64,000 nt of DNA from JBBRCE01 sp038205115 (GCA_038205115.1 JBBRCE010000004.1:1-64000); one strand, 5' to 3'. Shown: positions 35,141 through 44,230, numbered from the stretch's first letter. The notes: generated from the letters alone by a model not told the origin. A program made the numbers and translations.

Positions 35141-36622
35141 TTACAAGCCGCCGGAATTCGCTTGACCGTTGACGCTGTGTTCATCATTAGAATCGTCGTC
35201 CGACTCGGATTTATTCCCGTCCGCGGATAATTCGCCATGCTCGGCCTGATCGAGCCAAGTATCGATGTCCACGGCCTCCTCAGTGCCGCCTAACGCTTGC
35301 GAAGTTTCCTGCAACAACCGACCACGACGGCGCGGAGCCAGCATGAATCCGGCGACGACCAGACAACAAAACAGCGCCATTCCGCCGACGCCCCACCAGA
35401 GATAGTCGCCCATGTTCTCCACGGGCTCGCTGGCAATCTTGGGCGCAACATCAAAACGCCCCACAAACAGCGGCGCCACCTGCGTGGCTTTTGGCTTGGC
35501 CGCTGAAGAATAGCCCTGCAATTTGAAGAAATAACCATCAAAGCGGATTCGTTCTTTAAAATCTGCTCCGATCGGCATGCCCTCCGGAGGATACACGGTG
35601 ATGACAGAGTACAACTGATTGTCGTGATCCCGATCCTTGTTTTTCGAAAATCCCCAGAACTCAAAGTACTTTTCGACGCCAAATTGCTTCATTCCGTTGG
35701 TGTGTACGACGCAGCGGCGAATATCCAAATCGAGGTGTACGAGCCTGCCGCGTAACTCTTCCGGCGACTGCGTATATTGGCTGAAATGTACGTTTTTGTC
35801 CGATCGCGCACGCATTTGCTCAAGCGTCTGCCGCGACACCCAACTGTGTAAACGGCGATAGGTTCGCATATCGAAGGCACCAACGACCTTGGTCGAATCT
35901 TCCACGCCTAAGAAGTCGTCGTTTTTGGCGGCGTCCCACTCGTCTTGATCTTCATCCGTGGGGCCGACGGGATGGTAATCCTTTAGATCGATCTCGGTGC
36001 CCGGCGTGGTTTTCAGCGCCGGATGGATGACCTCCTTACTGCCAACGGACGGATCGTTTAATGACGTCTCGCTCGGCGGCAGATCGTCCGGAAACGATGG
36101 CTCGCTAGGCTTAACCGACTCCGTCGGACTTGCCGCGGTATCCGCTGCCGGCTTTTCCGCTGCCGGCTTTTCCGCTGCCACGCTGTCGTTTTTGGGCGCT
36201 TGCGCAGGCGCCGCCGGGTCTGACTGACCAACGGATGCGTCGGAGTTCGTCAACGAGACCGTGGGTTTATCAACGACTGCGGCAGTACGAGGATCCGCGC
36301 TAGTGGTTGCCGCTGGTGGAACGACGGTGCCAAAGTTAGCCGTTTGATCCGAATTTTGGGCAAGCAAGCGGGACGCGCCGGTGGAGGAAGTCGGCTTGGG
36401 CTTGCTGCGGCGCCGCGGCGATTCGTCAATCGGCAAGCCATCAGGCCCCAAGTGTACGCGGGCAACTTCCGGCTTGGCCAGAAAATCGTAGGTGTTAGGA
36501 TCTCGAGCTTTATCGATGATGCCGAGAATCAGCAGGCTCAGTAAAATCAAACTGATTAACCGGCCGCGTTCCTGACCGCGAAACAACTTGTTACTGGGCA
36601 CGCGCGAAGAATAGCGTGGCAT
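35141..36622 (-). CDS. two-TM membrane protein of the Exb cluster
   Basis: 493 aa. N-terminal helix at about 21-38 (LISLILLSLLILGIID), a long Pro/Ala/Ser/Lys-rich linker (about 60-230, with a 15-base DNA unit coding EKPAA duplicated), a conserved-looking globular part (about 250-395, MRTYRRLHSWVSRQTLEQMR, then RLVHLDLDIRRCVVHTNGM), and a second helix (about 408-430, WWGVGGMALFCCLVVAGF) with a charged cytoplasmic tail. The long middle is probably periplasmic. No known family recognised. It follows the third exbD by 130 bases, so it is likely part of the same machine. Confidence 0.75.
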   Translation of the reverse strand: MPRYSSRVPSNKLFRGQERGRLISLILLSLLILGIIDKARDPNTYDFLAKPEVARVHLGPDGLPIDESPRRRSKPKPTSSTGASRLLAQNSDQTANFGTVVPPAATTSADPRTAAVVDKPTVSLTNSDASVGQSDPAAPAQAPKNDSVAAEKPAAEKPAADTAASPTESVKPSEPSFPDDLPPSETSLNDPSVGSKEVIHPALKTTPGTEIDLKDYHPVGPTDEDQDEWDAAKNDDFLGVEDSTKVVGAFDMRTYRRLHSWVSRQTLEQMRARSDKNVHFSQYTQSPEELRGRLVHLDLDIRRCVVHTNGMKQFGVEKYFEFWGFSKNKDRDHDNQLYSVITVYPPEGMPIGADFKERIRFDGYFFKLQGYSSAAKPKATQVAPLFVGRFDVAPKIASEPVENMGDYLWWGVGGMALFCCLVVAGFMLAPRRRGRLLQETSQALGGTEEAVDIDTWLDQAEHGELSADGNKSESDDDSNDEHSVNGQANSGGL

Positions 36623-36752
36623 GACTGGATATCCCTATGGTCGCGCTGCTGCTCTGGAACGGACAATTCTGCAAGGTGCAACGTCTTGTCCGGTAACTTC
36701 TTCAATGTCAACGTCGTGCCCTGCAACCAGCGCTCGCCGGCGCTGGCATGCC

Positions 36753-37265
36753 TTACTTACCGCCGGGGGACGGATTTTCGACCAAGCTGAGCCCGGCGAT
36801 CGGCTCGCCGTTGGACCGCCGAAGCTTGCTGCAAATTTCGATGACCTTCATGACATCCGCGTAATGCACGCCCGAATCGATACCGACAATCAATTGCTCG
36901 AACTTGGTGTTGGCGTTTCCGACATCCGCCTTCAAACTCGATTCGAGCGTTTGAATCGAACTGATGTTCTTGCCGCTCAGCCCGTACAAGATGCCGGTCG
37001 GCGCCTTGGGGTCTGCCATGATATTGACGATTAGCGAAACCTGCGGCTTGGGCGGCGTGCCGGTGTCTTCGCCAATTTTGGACGGCCCGCCCGCAGCGCC
37101 TTCGACTGGCGCGGGCGGCGGCAGATTGATTAAAATCTGCCCCTCGTTGGGCGCGACGCGGAATGTCAAAATGAAAAACGCCAACAGCTGAAATGCCATG
37201 TCCAACATGGCCGTCAGGTTGAGTTCCACGTCACCATGTTTTCGCGATTTTTTCTTGCGGCTCAT
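36753..37265 (-). CDS. ExbD/TolR-family protein, third copy
   Basis: 170 aa. Cytoplasmic Lys/Arg-rich start, one transmembrane helix (about 15-37) with the proton-path Asp22 in NLTAMLDMAFQLLAFF, then a periplasmic domain with LPPPAP and a C-terminal IDSGVHYADVMKVIEICSKL as in ExbD/TolR. The first 50 residues are nearly identical in pattern to the second copy (both ELNLTAMLDMAFQLLAFFIL), pointing to a fairly recent duplication. Confidence 0.92.
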   Translation of the reverse strand: MSRKKKSRKHGDVELNLTAMLDMAFQLLAFFILTFRVAPNEGQILINLPPPAPVEGAAGGPSKIGEDTGTPPKPQVSLIVNIMADPKAPTGILYGLSGKNISSIQTLESSLKADVGNANTKFEQLIVGIDSGVHYADVMKVIEICSKLRRSNGEPIAGLSLVENPSPGGK

Positions 37266-37333
37266 AATTTACTCAGTGGGCGGTCTGCCAGCAGACTGCC
37301 CGGATTCAGAAACGTTCAGCGGGCCAATTCCAA

Positions 37334-37822
37334 TCAGCGACGTTCGACCAAACTCAAACTACTCAGCGGACGGCCGTCGCAGTACTTGGCTCGCCGGCAT
37401 AAATCAATCACTTGCATCACGTTTTCATACCGCACGTTGGAATCGATCTGCAGGATTACCTGTCCGAAGTTGGTTTTGGGATTGGCAATATCGGCCAGCA
37501 GTTCGGTCTTCAACCGATCGAGCGACGGCAAGTTGCGGTCGCCGATGGCCAACTGCTCGATTCTTCCGGACTGACCGCCGTGCAGTCTGACGACCAGTGT
37601 GTCGGCACCTTGCGGCGGAGAATCCAAACTGTGCTCACCGCCCAAATCGAGCGTTGTCGTGTTCTTAAGCGGCGCGGCTGGCGGCAAATTGAAAACAACT
37701 TGTCCCTCGTTCGGTGCGGTTCGAAACGTCAAAATGAAAAAGGCCAGCAACTGAAACGCCATATCGAGCATGGCGGTTAAGTTGAGTTCCACGGTCGCGG
37801 TCGTCCGATTTCGTTTTTGCAT
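37334..37822 (-). CDS. ExbD/TolR-family protein, second copy
   Basis: 162 aa from the ATG at 37822, since the family N-terminus (basic stretch, then VELNLTAMLDMAF) starts there. Conserved Asp20 in the helix, followed by TAPNEGQVVFNLPPAAP and a C-terminal QIDSNVRYENVMQVIDLCRRA. Closest relative in the window is the third copy. Partner of the ExbB at 38481 in a proton-driven membrane motor. Confidence 0.92.
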   Translation of the reverse strand: MQKRNRTTATVELNLTAMLDMAFQLLAFFILTFRTAPNEGQVVFNLPPAAPLKNTTTLDLGGEHSLDSPPQGADTLVVRLHGGQSGRIEQLAIGDRNLPSLDRLKTELLADIANPKTNFGQVILQIDSNVRYENVMQVIDLCRRAKYCDGRPLSSLSLVERR

Positions 37823-37924
37823 TGCCACCGTCCCACCGTGGATTGGAATGCCTCGACAAACGTAGCAGGCGAAGCCCAAGTTGCGCGTCACTCGCTAAGA
37901 CTTCGCCTACTGACACGTCATGCG

Positions 37925-38386
37925 CTACGGCGCCTTATCTGACTTATTCATGGCTTTGAGTGAAAACTTGCGAAAGCCCTGTTTCTGACACTCCACAATC
38001 ACCGTATTCACGATTTTGTACGGCGTGCCGGCATCGGCGCGCAAGGCGACCGTGGCCGGTATTTTGTCGTCCTTGCCCAGGCTGTATTTGATCCGCGATT
38101 GATTCGCCTCGTTGGCCACCCGCTGTTTGAAATTGTCGATCACTTGATTGAACATGGTGATCTGCTGCTTCTTGTTGATGTTGATGACCATCACTTCCTC
38201 ACCGGGTCCGTCCTTTTCCGACGGCGCCTTGGCCGACCCGACGATCGGCAGCGCCATGTCTTTATCCATGGCGTTGGCTTTGAAGTTCAGCACCAACATA
38301 AAGAACGTAATCAACTGAAACACCATATCCAAGATTGGCGTTAAGTTGGGTTCTGAATTGGCTTCTGTAGACAGGCTACCAGACAT
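37925..38386 (-). CDS. ExbD/TolR-family protein, first copy
   Basis: 153 aa. The helix has the conserved Asp20 in NLTPILDMVFQLITFFML; the C-terminal part holds ALRADAGTPYKIVNTVIVEC. It differs clearly from the other two ExbDs (no NEGQ segment), so the cluster holds two ExbD types. Starts 94 bases after the ExbB stop. Confidence 0.93.
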   Translation of the reverse strand: MSGSLSTEANSEPNLTPILDMVFQLITFFMLVLNFKANAMDKDMALPIVGSAKAPSEKDGPGEEVMVININKKQQITMFNQVIDNFKQRVANEANQSRIKYSLGKDDKIPATVALRADAGTPYKIVNTVIVECQKQGFRKFSLKAMNKSDKAP

Positions 38387-38480
38387 AACAGATCCATCGA
38401 CCGTCGGTTCAGCAAGTTAAACGCAAACAATCCAACCGGCGTCAGGCAATTGCCAGGCGCTGCAAACGAGACTCTTTGGA

Positions 38481-39329
38481 CTAGGCTTTCACCGGCTTGG
38501 CTGGTGCAGCCGCGGCAGCGCCACCGGCAGTTTTTGCCCTTGCGGCGTGAGCGAAGTGACGCAAGAACGTATCTGCCCGCAGCAGTGTTTGTACGGAGAT
38601 GTTGGTCACGCGATTGCGGAAAATGGCGAAGAAGTAAATGGCCGGAACGGACAGTCCCACGCCCAACATCGTCAGCCACAAGGCTTCCGAAATACCCTTG
38701 GCCACTTCTTCCGGCTTGATGCCGCCGTCAGCGCCCGACGAGTCGCCGATGACGCTAAAACTGGCGATCATGCCTTTGAGCGTGCCCAGCAACCCGATCA
38801 TCGGCCCGAGCGTGCCGAGCACTGCCAGGATGCTGATTTTCTTTTCCATTTCAACCGTCACGGACTCGCCAACGCGCTCCATCGACTCGCGGGCTTCGGC
38901 CAGACCGCTGGGCAACTCAGTGATCCCGGTGGACAACACGCGGCTAAAGAACGAGTCGTCTTCTTTGACCACGTTGTAGATGTTCTTGAAGTCTCGCTGC
39001 TGCAGCAGGTCTTCGCACTGGTCGACAATTTCGGGCGGCATGGCCACATCCAGCTTCATCTCGACGAACAGCCGCCCGACGGTGGCCCAGAAGTAGACGA
39101 ACAAACCGAGAATGCCAATGCCGATGGTGCCGATCGTCCAAAACCAATTCAGAATGAAGTTGGTTTTGACTTTCTTTTCCGGCTCATCTTTCTTGACTTC
39201 CTTTTCTTCGGCTGGCTTCTTCTCTTCCTGCGCGGCAGCATGCCTCAGTGCCGGACCACCAACGACGCCCGCCCAAGCAACAATGGCCAGGCAGACAAAC
39301 AACCAGCGGCACTTCGCAATCGCAATCAT
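38481..39329 (-). CDS. ExbB/TolQ/MotA-family proton channel protein
   Basis: 282 aa. Unusual for ExbB, it starts with a signal-peptide-like helix (about 7-25, LFVCLAIVAWAGVVGG) and a Lys/Glu-rich periplasmic stretch (EEKKPAEEKEVKKDEPEKK), then the three family helices: WTIGTIGIGILGLFVYFWAT, and further on TLGPMIGLLGTLKGMIASF and EALWLTMLGVGLSVPAIYFF. The conserved Thr residues of helices 2 and 3 are present. The extra N-terminal extension is common in planctomycete ExbB proteins. GAGGA precedes the ATG. First gene of the cluster. Confidence 0.93.
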   Translation of the reverse strand: MIAIAKCRWLFVCLAIVAWAGVVGGPALRHAAAQEEKKPAEEKEVKKDEPEKKVKTNFILNWFWTIGTIGIGILGLFVYFWATVGRLFVEMKLDVAMPPEIVDQCEDLLQQRDFKNIYNVVKEDDSFFSRVLSTGITELPSGLAEARESMERVGESVTVEMEKKISILAVLGTLGPMIGLLGTLKGMIASFSVIGDSSGADGGIKPEEVAKGISEALWLTMLGVGLSVPAIYFFAIFRNRVTNISVQTLLRADTFLRHFAHAARAKTAGGAAAAAPAKPVKA

Positions 39330-40234
39330 TCTTTGTGTTCCTCAGCAAATGGGCAGCGACAGCATGCCGCTGTGACGAATTCACGCCGTGTTGATTTGCG
39401 GCTGTGATCAGGAATAGGTATTGAGTTAAGTTGAGCGAAAATCAGGAGATGAGGCGCCGGCTCAGCGGTGGCGATATCGACCAAGACTAAACGAGTTCCA
39501 GCAGAAGTTAGCAATCGGACGTGATCCGCAACTCGTGCGGCAGTGGACCATCGGAATGCCGAACAACTGCTTGTGGCGCAAAGTGGGAGACCCTACGCAT
39601 CATGTTCCAATAAAAATTACTTGTCAAGAATATGACGTCAAAGTTTTGCGAAATCACCGCGAATTCTTGGCAAATCGCGCGCACCGCGGCGGCACAACCG
39701 GCCCACGATTCCAACCGCAATCGTACGATGCCCCACCGCCCTGGGCAGCAGGCGTCCTAGCGCAATCGACGTGTTGCGAGATGAAGTGGTGCGAAGTGAC
39801 GTTTTCCCTAACCCCTTCATCGCCCAACGAATCACAACGCGGCGACGGACGGGTTGCATGCGGACAGTGTACCGGGAATTGTGCGGCGCGGATTGCATGA
39901 GATTAGTTTTTGATCTGCACCTGCCGTAACTATTCGTGCCAAGCGGCGCGAATTATTCCGGAATGCGATGAAAATTCGGCTCGGCGACTAAAAAATTCGG
40001 ATCGAAAGTCGGACGGCTGCTTTCGCAGGCGCCGCGCCCTGGTGGTTGATGATGCTGCCCATGCGGTGGCGATGCTCAGGGCGGCAACCGGCGGCATCGA
40101 ATTTTGCCGGCGAGAATTTTCTTGCCTTGGCGACTCCGCGAGTGCTAGACTGCCAGCGAGGCCGGAGCACATCTTTAGCCGGCGTTGCCCTGCGGAACAG
40201 GGGAACAATCACATCGATATTGGGGGCGGAGGGT
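39330..40234. other. 905-base intergenic region, no gene supported
   Basis: Between the divergent exbB and the first secretin-N-like gene. Open frames inside (for example 39910-40494 plus) have no ribosome-binding site and Arg/Cys-rich translations. Besides the exbB promoter candidate, a possible plus-strand promoter is TTGCCT (40122-40127) and TAGACT (40146-40151), 18 bases apart, about 85 bases before the 40235 start. Confidence 0.4.
39599..39627 (-). promoter_or_regulatory. candidate sigma70-type promoter of the Exb cluster
   Basis: On the minus strand, TTGACA (complement of 39622-39627) and CATGAT (complement of 39599-39604), 17 bases apart. The -35 is perfect, the -10 matches at four of six. 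It lies about 270 bases upstream of exbB, pointing at it. Confidence 0.4.
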
Positions 40235-41113
40235 ATGCGTCAATTACCTCAGGGCTGGCGCTGCGCGGCCGTGCTCACGCTGCTTGCCTGCTGGGCGTCG
40301 TCCGTTGTGGTTGCTCAACAGCAGCCGAAACCGACTGTACCAAAACCACCCGTCCAACAGCCGACTCCGCCGGCGGCCAACGTTGCGCCGGCGGCGAAAA
40401 TTCCCACCAGTATCATCGTTGGAACCAAGCGCGACATCGCAGCCGATGCGGCCATCAACCAGAAGCTCGATCAAGAAATCGACTTGGCCACTGAAAAGTT
40501 GCCGCTGAACGAATTCGCCGATTTGCTGAGCAAGAAAACCGGCTTATCAATTCAACTCGATCACAAAGCACTTGAAGCGGCAGGTGTCGGATTCGATACG
40601 CCGATATCCAGACATCTGTCAAAGGTCAGCGCACGCTCGGCACTGCGCTTAGTGCTCAAGCAACTCGGTCTGACATTTATGATCCAGGACGAAGTGCTGC
40701 TGATCACGACATTTGAAGAAGCCAACAACAAGTTGCAGGTCCGCATCTACCCGGTGCGCGATCTGATCGTCCACCGCGGACCGCATGTGGCGTCTGTTGC
40801 GCCCGCCGTTCATAAAAACACTGGCGGAATTCAAGCGGCCGATTCTTCGCCGCCGACCAAAACCAACATGCCGCCTGCGGCTCAAACTCCGGCTGCGGGC
40901 CGCGAGGCCGCACCGCATGAAGACGTCGACGAGTTGATTCAACTCATCACCAGTACGATACAGCCAAACTCTTGGGGTGACCTTGCCGGGCAGGGCAACG
41001 TGAAGTACCTGGATTCCGTCGGTAGTCTGGTTTTTGCGCAAACGCCGGAAGTTCACGAAGAAGTTGTAGACCTGATCGAAGCGCTGCGCGAAGCCAAGCG
41101 GGTACAAGAGTGA
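40235..41113 (+). CDS. exported secretin-N/STN-like domain protein, paralogue 1
   Basis: 292 aa from ATG 40235 (GGAGG just upstream). Signal peptide to about residue 27, a Pro-rich linker, then a domain of about 85 residues: AINQKLDQEIDLATEKLPLN, EFADLLSKKTGLSIQLD, SARSALRLVLKQLGLTFMIQ, DEVLLITT, and IYPVRDLI. This is the pattern of the secretin/TonB short N-terminal domain. The C-terminal part (VDLIEALREAKR with VGSLVFAQTPEVHEEV) recalls a second secretin N domain. No secretin beta-barrel follows, so it is a soluble or lipid-free periplasmic protein. Highly similar to the next gene. Confidence 0.75.
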   Translation: MRQLPQGWRCAAVLTLLACWASSVVVAQQQPKPTVPKPPVQQPTPPAANVAPAAKIPTSIIVGTKRDIAADAAINQKLDQEIDLATEKLPLNEFADLLSKKTGLSIQLDHKALEAAGVGFDTPISRHLSKVSARSALRLVLKQLGLTFMIQDEVLLITTFEEANNKLQVRIYPVRDLIVHRGPHVASVAPAVHKNTGGIQAADSSPPTKTNMPPAAQTPAAGREAAPHEDVDELIQLITSTIQPNSWGDLAGQGNVKYLDSVGSLVFAQTPEVHEEVVDLIEALREAKRVQE

Positions 41114-41188
41114 GCGCAAGTGACGATGAAATTTCCTTGCTCGACAGGTGGCGAACGCGCGAAAAAATAGGAAATGGAGTGCTCTAAC

Positions 41189-42103
41189 GTGGTTCATCTC
41201 AAACGAAAATGGCTCGGCGTCGGCGGAATCACCGCCGCGCTGTTGGTCGGCGCGCTGGCCACGATTTCGGCCCAACATGCGGCCGAAACGCCCAACGCGA
41301 AAAATTCCCCGGACGCCAAGCCAGCAGCCGAAGTTGCAAAATCCACCAACATGCCGACCTGCGTCATCGTCGGTAGCAAGCGAGACGTGGCGGCCGAAGC
41401 GGCGATCAACCAAAAGCTAGATAAGGAAATCGACGTCGCTGCGGATAACATCCCGCTGAACGAGTTCGTCGATTCTCTCATGAAGAAAACGGACTTGACG
41501 ATTCAACTGGATCAAAGGGCGCTCGAAGCGGCCGGCGTTGGTTTCGATACGCCGATTTCGAGAAATCTGTCGAAAATCAGCGCTCGCTCGACGTTGCACT
41601 TGGTGCTCAAACAACTTGACCTGACGTTCATGATTCAAAACGAGGTGCTGCTGATCACCACTGCTGAAGAAGCCAGTAATAAAATGCAGGTCCGCATCTA
41701 TCCGGTTCGCGATCTGATCGTCCATCGCGGACCCCATCTGGCGAACCTCGAAACGCAGATGCCAAATTCTAGCAAGGGCCATGGGAAATCGAGTTTCGAA
41801 GGCGGTTCTCAGGGTGAACAGGTCCAACCCATGCAAAAGTCGCCAGCCGACGAGCTCCCAAGATTGCCCAATTCGTCCAGGCCGGTGATGGTGGATTCGA
41901 CGCCGCAAGGGGACGCCGAGGAATTATTGGAAATCGTTCGCGGCACCGTTCAGTATTCCACGTGGGACGAAGTTGGCGGCCAGGGCAGCGTCTTATACTC
42001 GCAAGCCGCGGGATCACTTGTCGTTTCGCAAACGGCGGACGTTCATCAACAAATTGCCGCGTTACTCGATGCGATGCGCGAAGCTGAACGTGTGCAGCAA
42101 TGA
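41189..42103 (+). CDS. exported secretin-N/STN-like domain protein, paralogue 2
   Basis: About 304 aa from a GTG at 41189 with GGAG nine bases upstream; an ATG at 41174 is the alternative. Same plan as paralogue 1: signal anchor (WLGVGGITAALLVGALATIS), then AAINQKLDKEIDVAADNIPL, NEFVDSLMKKTDLTIQLDQ, ALEAAGVGFDTPIS, and IYPVRDLIVHRGPHL, nearly word for word. The stretch after residue about 195 differs (Gln/Pro/Ser-rich), then the C-terminal SLVVSQTADVHQQIAALLDAM returns. Recent duplication of the neighbour. Confidence 0.75.
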   Translation: MVHLKRKWLGVGGITAALLVGALATISAQHAAETPNAKNSPDAKPAAEVAKSTNMPTCVIVGSKRDVAAEAAINQKLDKEIDVAADNIPLNEFVDSLMKKTDLTIQLDQRALEAAGVGFDTPISRNLSKISARSTLHLVLKQLDLTFMIQNEVLLITTAEEASNKMQVRIYPVRDLIVHRGPHLANLETQMPNSSKGHGKSSFEGGSQGEQVQPMQKSPADELPRLPNSSRPVMVDSTPQGDAEELLEIVRGTVQYSTWDEVGGQGSVLYSQAAGSLVVSQTADVHQQIAALLDAMREAERVQQ

Positions 42104-42286
42104 GTTTGCACTTCATCAGAGACGAATTTTCCGATTCGTCCTCAACGCCGACGTCAATCAATCAACTCCGGCACAATGATTGGTGGGCCGCACGATCGCA
42201 AGGCGTTGACAATTTTTACATTTAGCGTGTTATTCGTCGGTCTCTCGGAACAGAGCCGGCATTCAATTTTTATCGAGGAGAGAATC

Positions 42287-42970
42287 ATGATGCGTTCATC
42301 GCTGGGCCGGATGTTGCCGTTGGCATTGCTGGTCGTACTGGCGGGCGGAGGGGTCAGCCGCGCGGCCGACGAAATTTTTCGGATTTCGCTCGGATCGGAA
42401 CGCGATTCAGCCGCGCAAGAGCGCATCGACAAAGCGCTAGATAAGGAAGTTGATTTCCAGTTCGAGGATGCGCCGCTCAAAGATGTGGCCGCGTTTTTCA
42501 GAGACGTGCTGGAGGTATCCGTGCAGGTGGACGAACGCTCGCTGGAAGCGGCTGGCATCGCTGGCGATTCCGCGATCACCTGCAAGGTGTCCAAAATCAG
42601 CGCCCGCGCCGCGTTGCGGTTGGCGCTTAAAAAGCTGGATGCGAGCTTTGTGATTCGCGACGAATCGCTGACGATCACCAGCCGCGACGACGCCGGCCGC
42701 ATGCTGGAAGTTCACGTTTACCCGGTGCGAGATTTGGTGGCGGTCAAAGCGGAAGATGGCAGTTCGTCGGACGATTACGAGGCGCTGATCGCCGCCATCC
42801 AATCGACGATTGCCGCGCCAAGCTGGGATGCCAGCGGTGGATCGGCCACCATCAAGCCGCTGCCCACCGCCGGTTCGCTGGTGATTTCGCAAACCAGCGA
42901 AGTGCAGTCGCAAATTGAAAAACTACTGAACGCGTTGCGAAAATCCAGCGAGTTGGCCGCCAACCGCTAG
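42287..42970 (+). CDS. exported secretin-N/STN-like domain protein, paralogue 3
   Basis: 227 aa. The ATG at 42287 follows AGGAG by six bases. Signal peptide (MLPLALLVVLAGGGVSRAAD), then the same domain in a more diverged form: IDKALDKEVDFQFEDAPLKD, SLEAAGIAGDSAITCKVSKI, SARAALRLALKKLDASFVIR, VYPVRDLV. The proline/glutamine linker of the other two is absent, so this is the minimal form. C-terminal SLVISQTSEVQSQIEKLLNAL is kept. Ancestral-type or oldest copy of the tandem set. Confidence 0.75.
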   Translation: MMRSSLGRMLPLALLVVLAGGGVSRAADEIFRISLGSERDSAAQERIDKALDKEVDFQFEDAPLKDVAAFFRDVLEVSVQVDERSLEAAGIAGDSAITCKVSKISARAALRLALKKLDASFVIRDESLTITSRDDAGRMLEVHVYPVRDLVAVKAEDGSSSDDYEALIAAIQSTIAAPSWDASGGSATIKPLPTAGSLVISQTSEVQSQIEKLLNALRKSSELAANR

Positions 42971-43055
42971 AAACGCTGAATAAGTCGCTTGGTCGAACAT
43001 CCAAAGCCCCGCCCAAAAGTTGGTTGGCGAAAGGCGAGCCAAACCCAAGCGATGC

Positions 43056-43433
43056 TCAACGCGGTTTGGGCGCTCGTTGCCCGAGCACGGCATCGGTACG
43101 GTTGGCAAAGTTTGGCAAATTGCTGTCTAAGCGACAGGCCGCAAGCGCCATTTGATTGTGGGCTGAAAGTCCACAAATCCGCAGCACGCCGCCGTGATTG
43201 CTGATCCGCTTGCCAAGCAAGATCAATTGCCCGATCAAGTGGCTGTGCAGAATTGGCAAGTCGCCCAGTTCCAGCACGACTCGGTAGGTGAAGTGTTGCT
43301 CGACGACGTCCCAAACGGCGTCGGCCATTGGTATCGGATCAAGTCGATCCGAGTTGGGCCGCTGCACGTGGACGAACAGCCAGTCCGGTCCGCGATCAAC
43401 ATCCAATCGACACTCAGACGTTAGGCCGAACAT
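43056..43433 (-). CDS. STAS-domain protein (anti-sigma antagonist-like)
   Basis: 125 aa. The ATG at 43433 follows GGAGG perfectly. One STAS domain: VVLELGDLPILHSHLIGQLI, then LLGKRISNHGGVLRICGLSA. In anti-sigma antagonists the loop reads D-S-S-G; here it is L-H-S-H-L, keeping one Ser but losing the Asp. It may be non-phosphorylated or work in another partner-switching context. No anti-sigma kinase is beside it. Converges with the third paralogue's end, 85 bases away. Confidence 0.75.
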   Translation of the reverse strand: MFGLTSECRLDVDRGPDWLFVHVQRPNSDRLDPIPMADAVWDVVEQHFTYRVVLELGDLPILHSHLIGQLILLGKRISNHGGVLRICGLSAHNQMALAACRLDSNLPNFANRTDAVLGQRAPKPR

Positions 43434-43677
43434 AGGAGCCTCCTTTGAGAAATTGCTTCCTGCAAATCTGCGCACACCCCCCCGATGATATTTTCATGAT
43501 AAGCGCTCAGTTTTTCCGCAGCAAGTTTTTCCCGCTTTTTACGGAATTTTTTCCTGGCTCGCTAGCACTTGCGTAAACTCCGGCAATGGTGATACTACCG
43601 GAGGCAGCCCAGGCATAACCGGGGCGCTCGTGCCCGAATCCGCTCGCACGATCATTCGATCAACAGGAGAAGACCCG

Positions 43678-44199
43678 ATGGCCCGTTCCGGAGCAGTGAC
43701 GTTTAAAGGCAATCCGATGACGCTGGTAGGCACTGCCGTACAGGTGGGCCAGCCCGCGCCGGATTTTACGATTCATGCGTTCGAGAATGGCTCGATGAAT
43801 ACCATTCGCGTGGCCGATCTTCGCGGCAAGCCGACGTTCATCAGCGTGGTGCCATCGCTTGACACCAGCGTTTGCGCCCTGCAAACCAAGCGTTTCAACG
43901 ACGAATTGTCAGCGCTCGGCGGCCAGATCAATGCTTTGACCGTCAGCCTCGATTTGCCGTTTGCCATGAACCGCTTTTGTGGTGCCGAAGGCATCAAAAA
44001 CATGCGTGTGGCCAGCGATTACCAGGATCGCTCGTTTGGCAATAGCTGGGGCATGCTGATTGACGAACTCAAGATTCTGGCCCGCGGCGTTTACGTGTTG
44101 GACACCAACGGCAAGGTGGTTTATGGCCAGTTGGTGAAAGAAGTGGCCGAAGAGCCTGACTACGCAGCCGCCATGACGGCGCTGAAAGGCTTGCTCTAA
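43678..44199 (+). CDS. tpx: thiol peroxidase (atypical 2-Cys peroxiredoxin)
   Basis: 173 aa. The ATG at 43678 has GGAG at the right distance. The family pattern is clear: MARSGAVTFKGNPMTLVG, the peroxidatic Cys66 in SLDTSVCALQTKRFN and the resolving Cys101 in RFCGAEGIKN, as in E. coli Tpx (Cys61 and Cys95). It reduces lipid and other hydroperoxides with thioredoxin. A strong shared terminator follows. Confidence 0.95.
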   Translation: MARSGAVTFKGNPMTLVGTAVQVGQPAPDFTIHAFENGSMNTIRVADLRGKPTFISVVPSLDTSVCALQTKRFNDELSALGGQINALTVSLDLPFAMNRFCGAEGIKNMRVASDYQDRSFGNSWGMLIDELKILARGVYVLDTNGKVVYGQLVKEVAEEPDYAAAMTALKGLL

Positions 44200-44230
44200 T
44201 CCGACGCGGGCAACGGCCGAATCTCCAAAC

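Noticed and set aside
39910..40494. 194-aa plus-strand open frame before the secretin-N-like genes
   Set aside because: Cys/Arg-rich, no ribosome-binding site, and overlaps the real gene starting at 40235.
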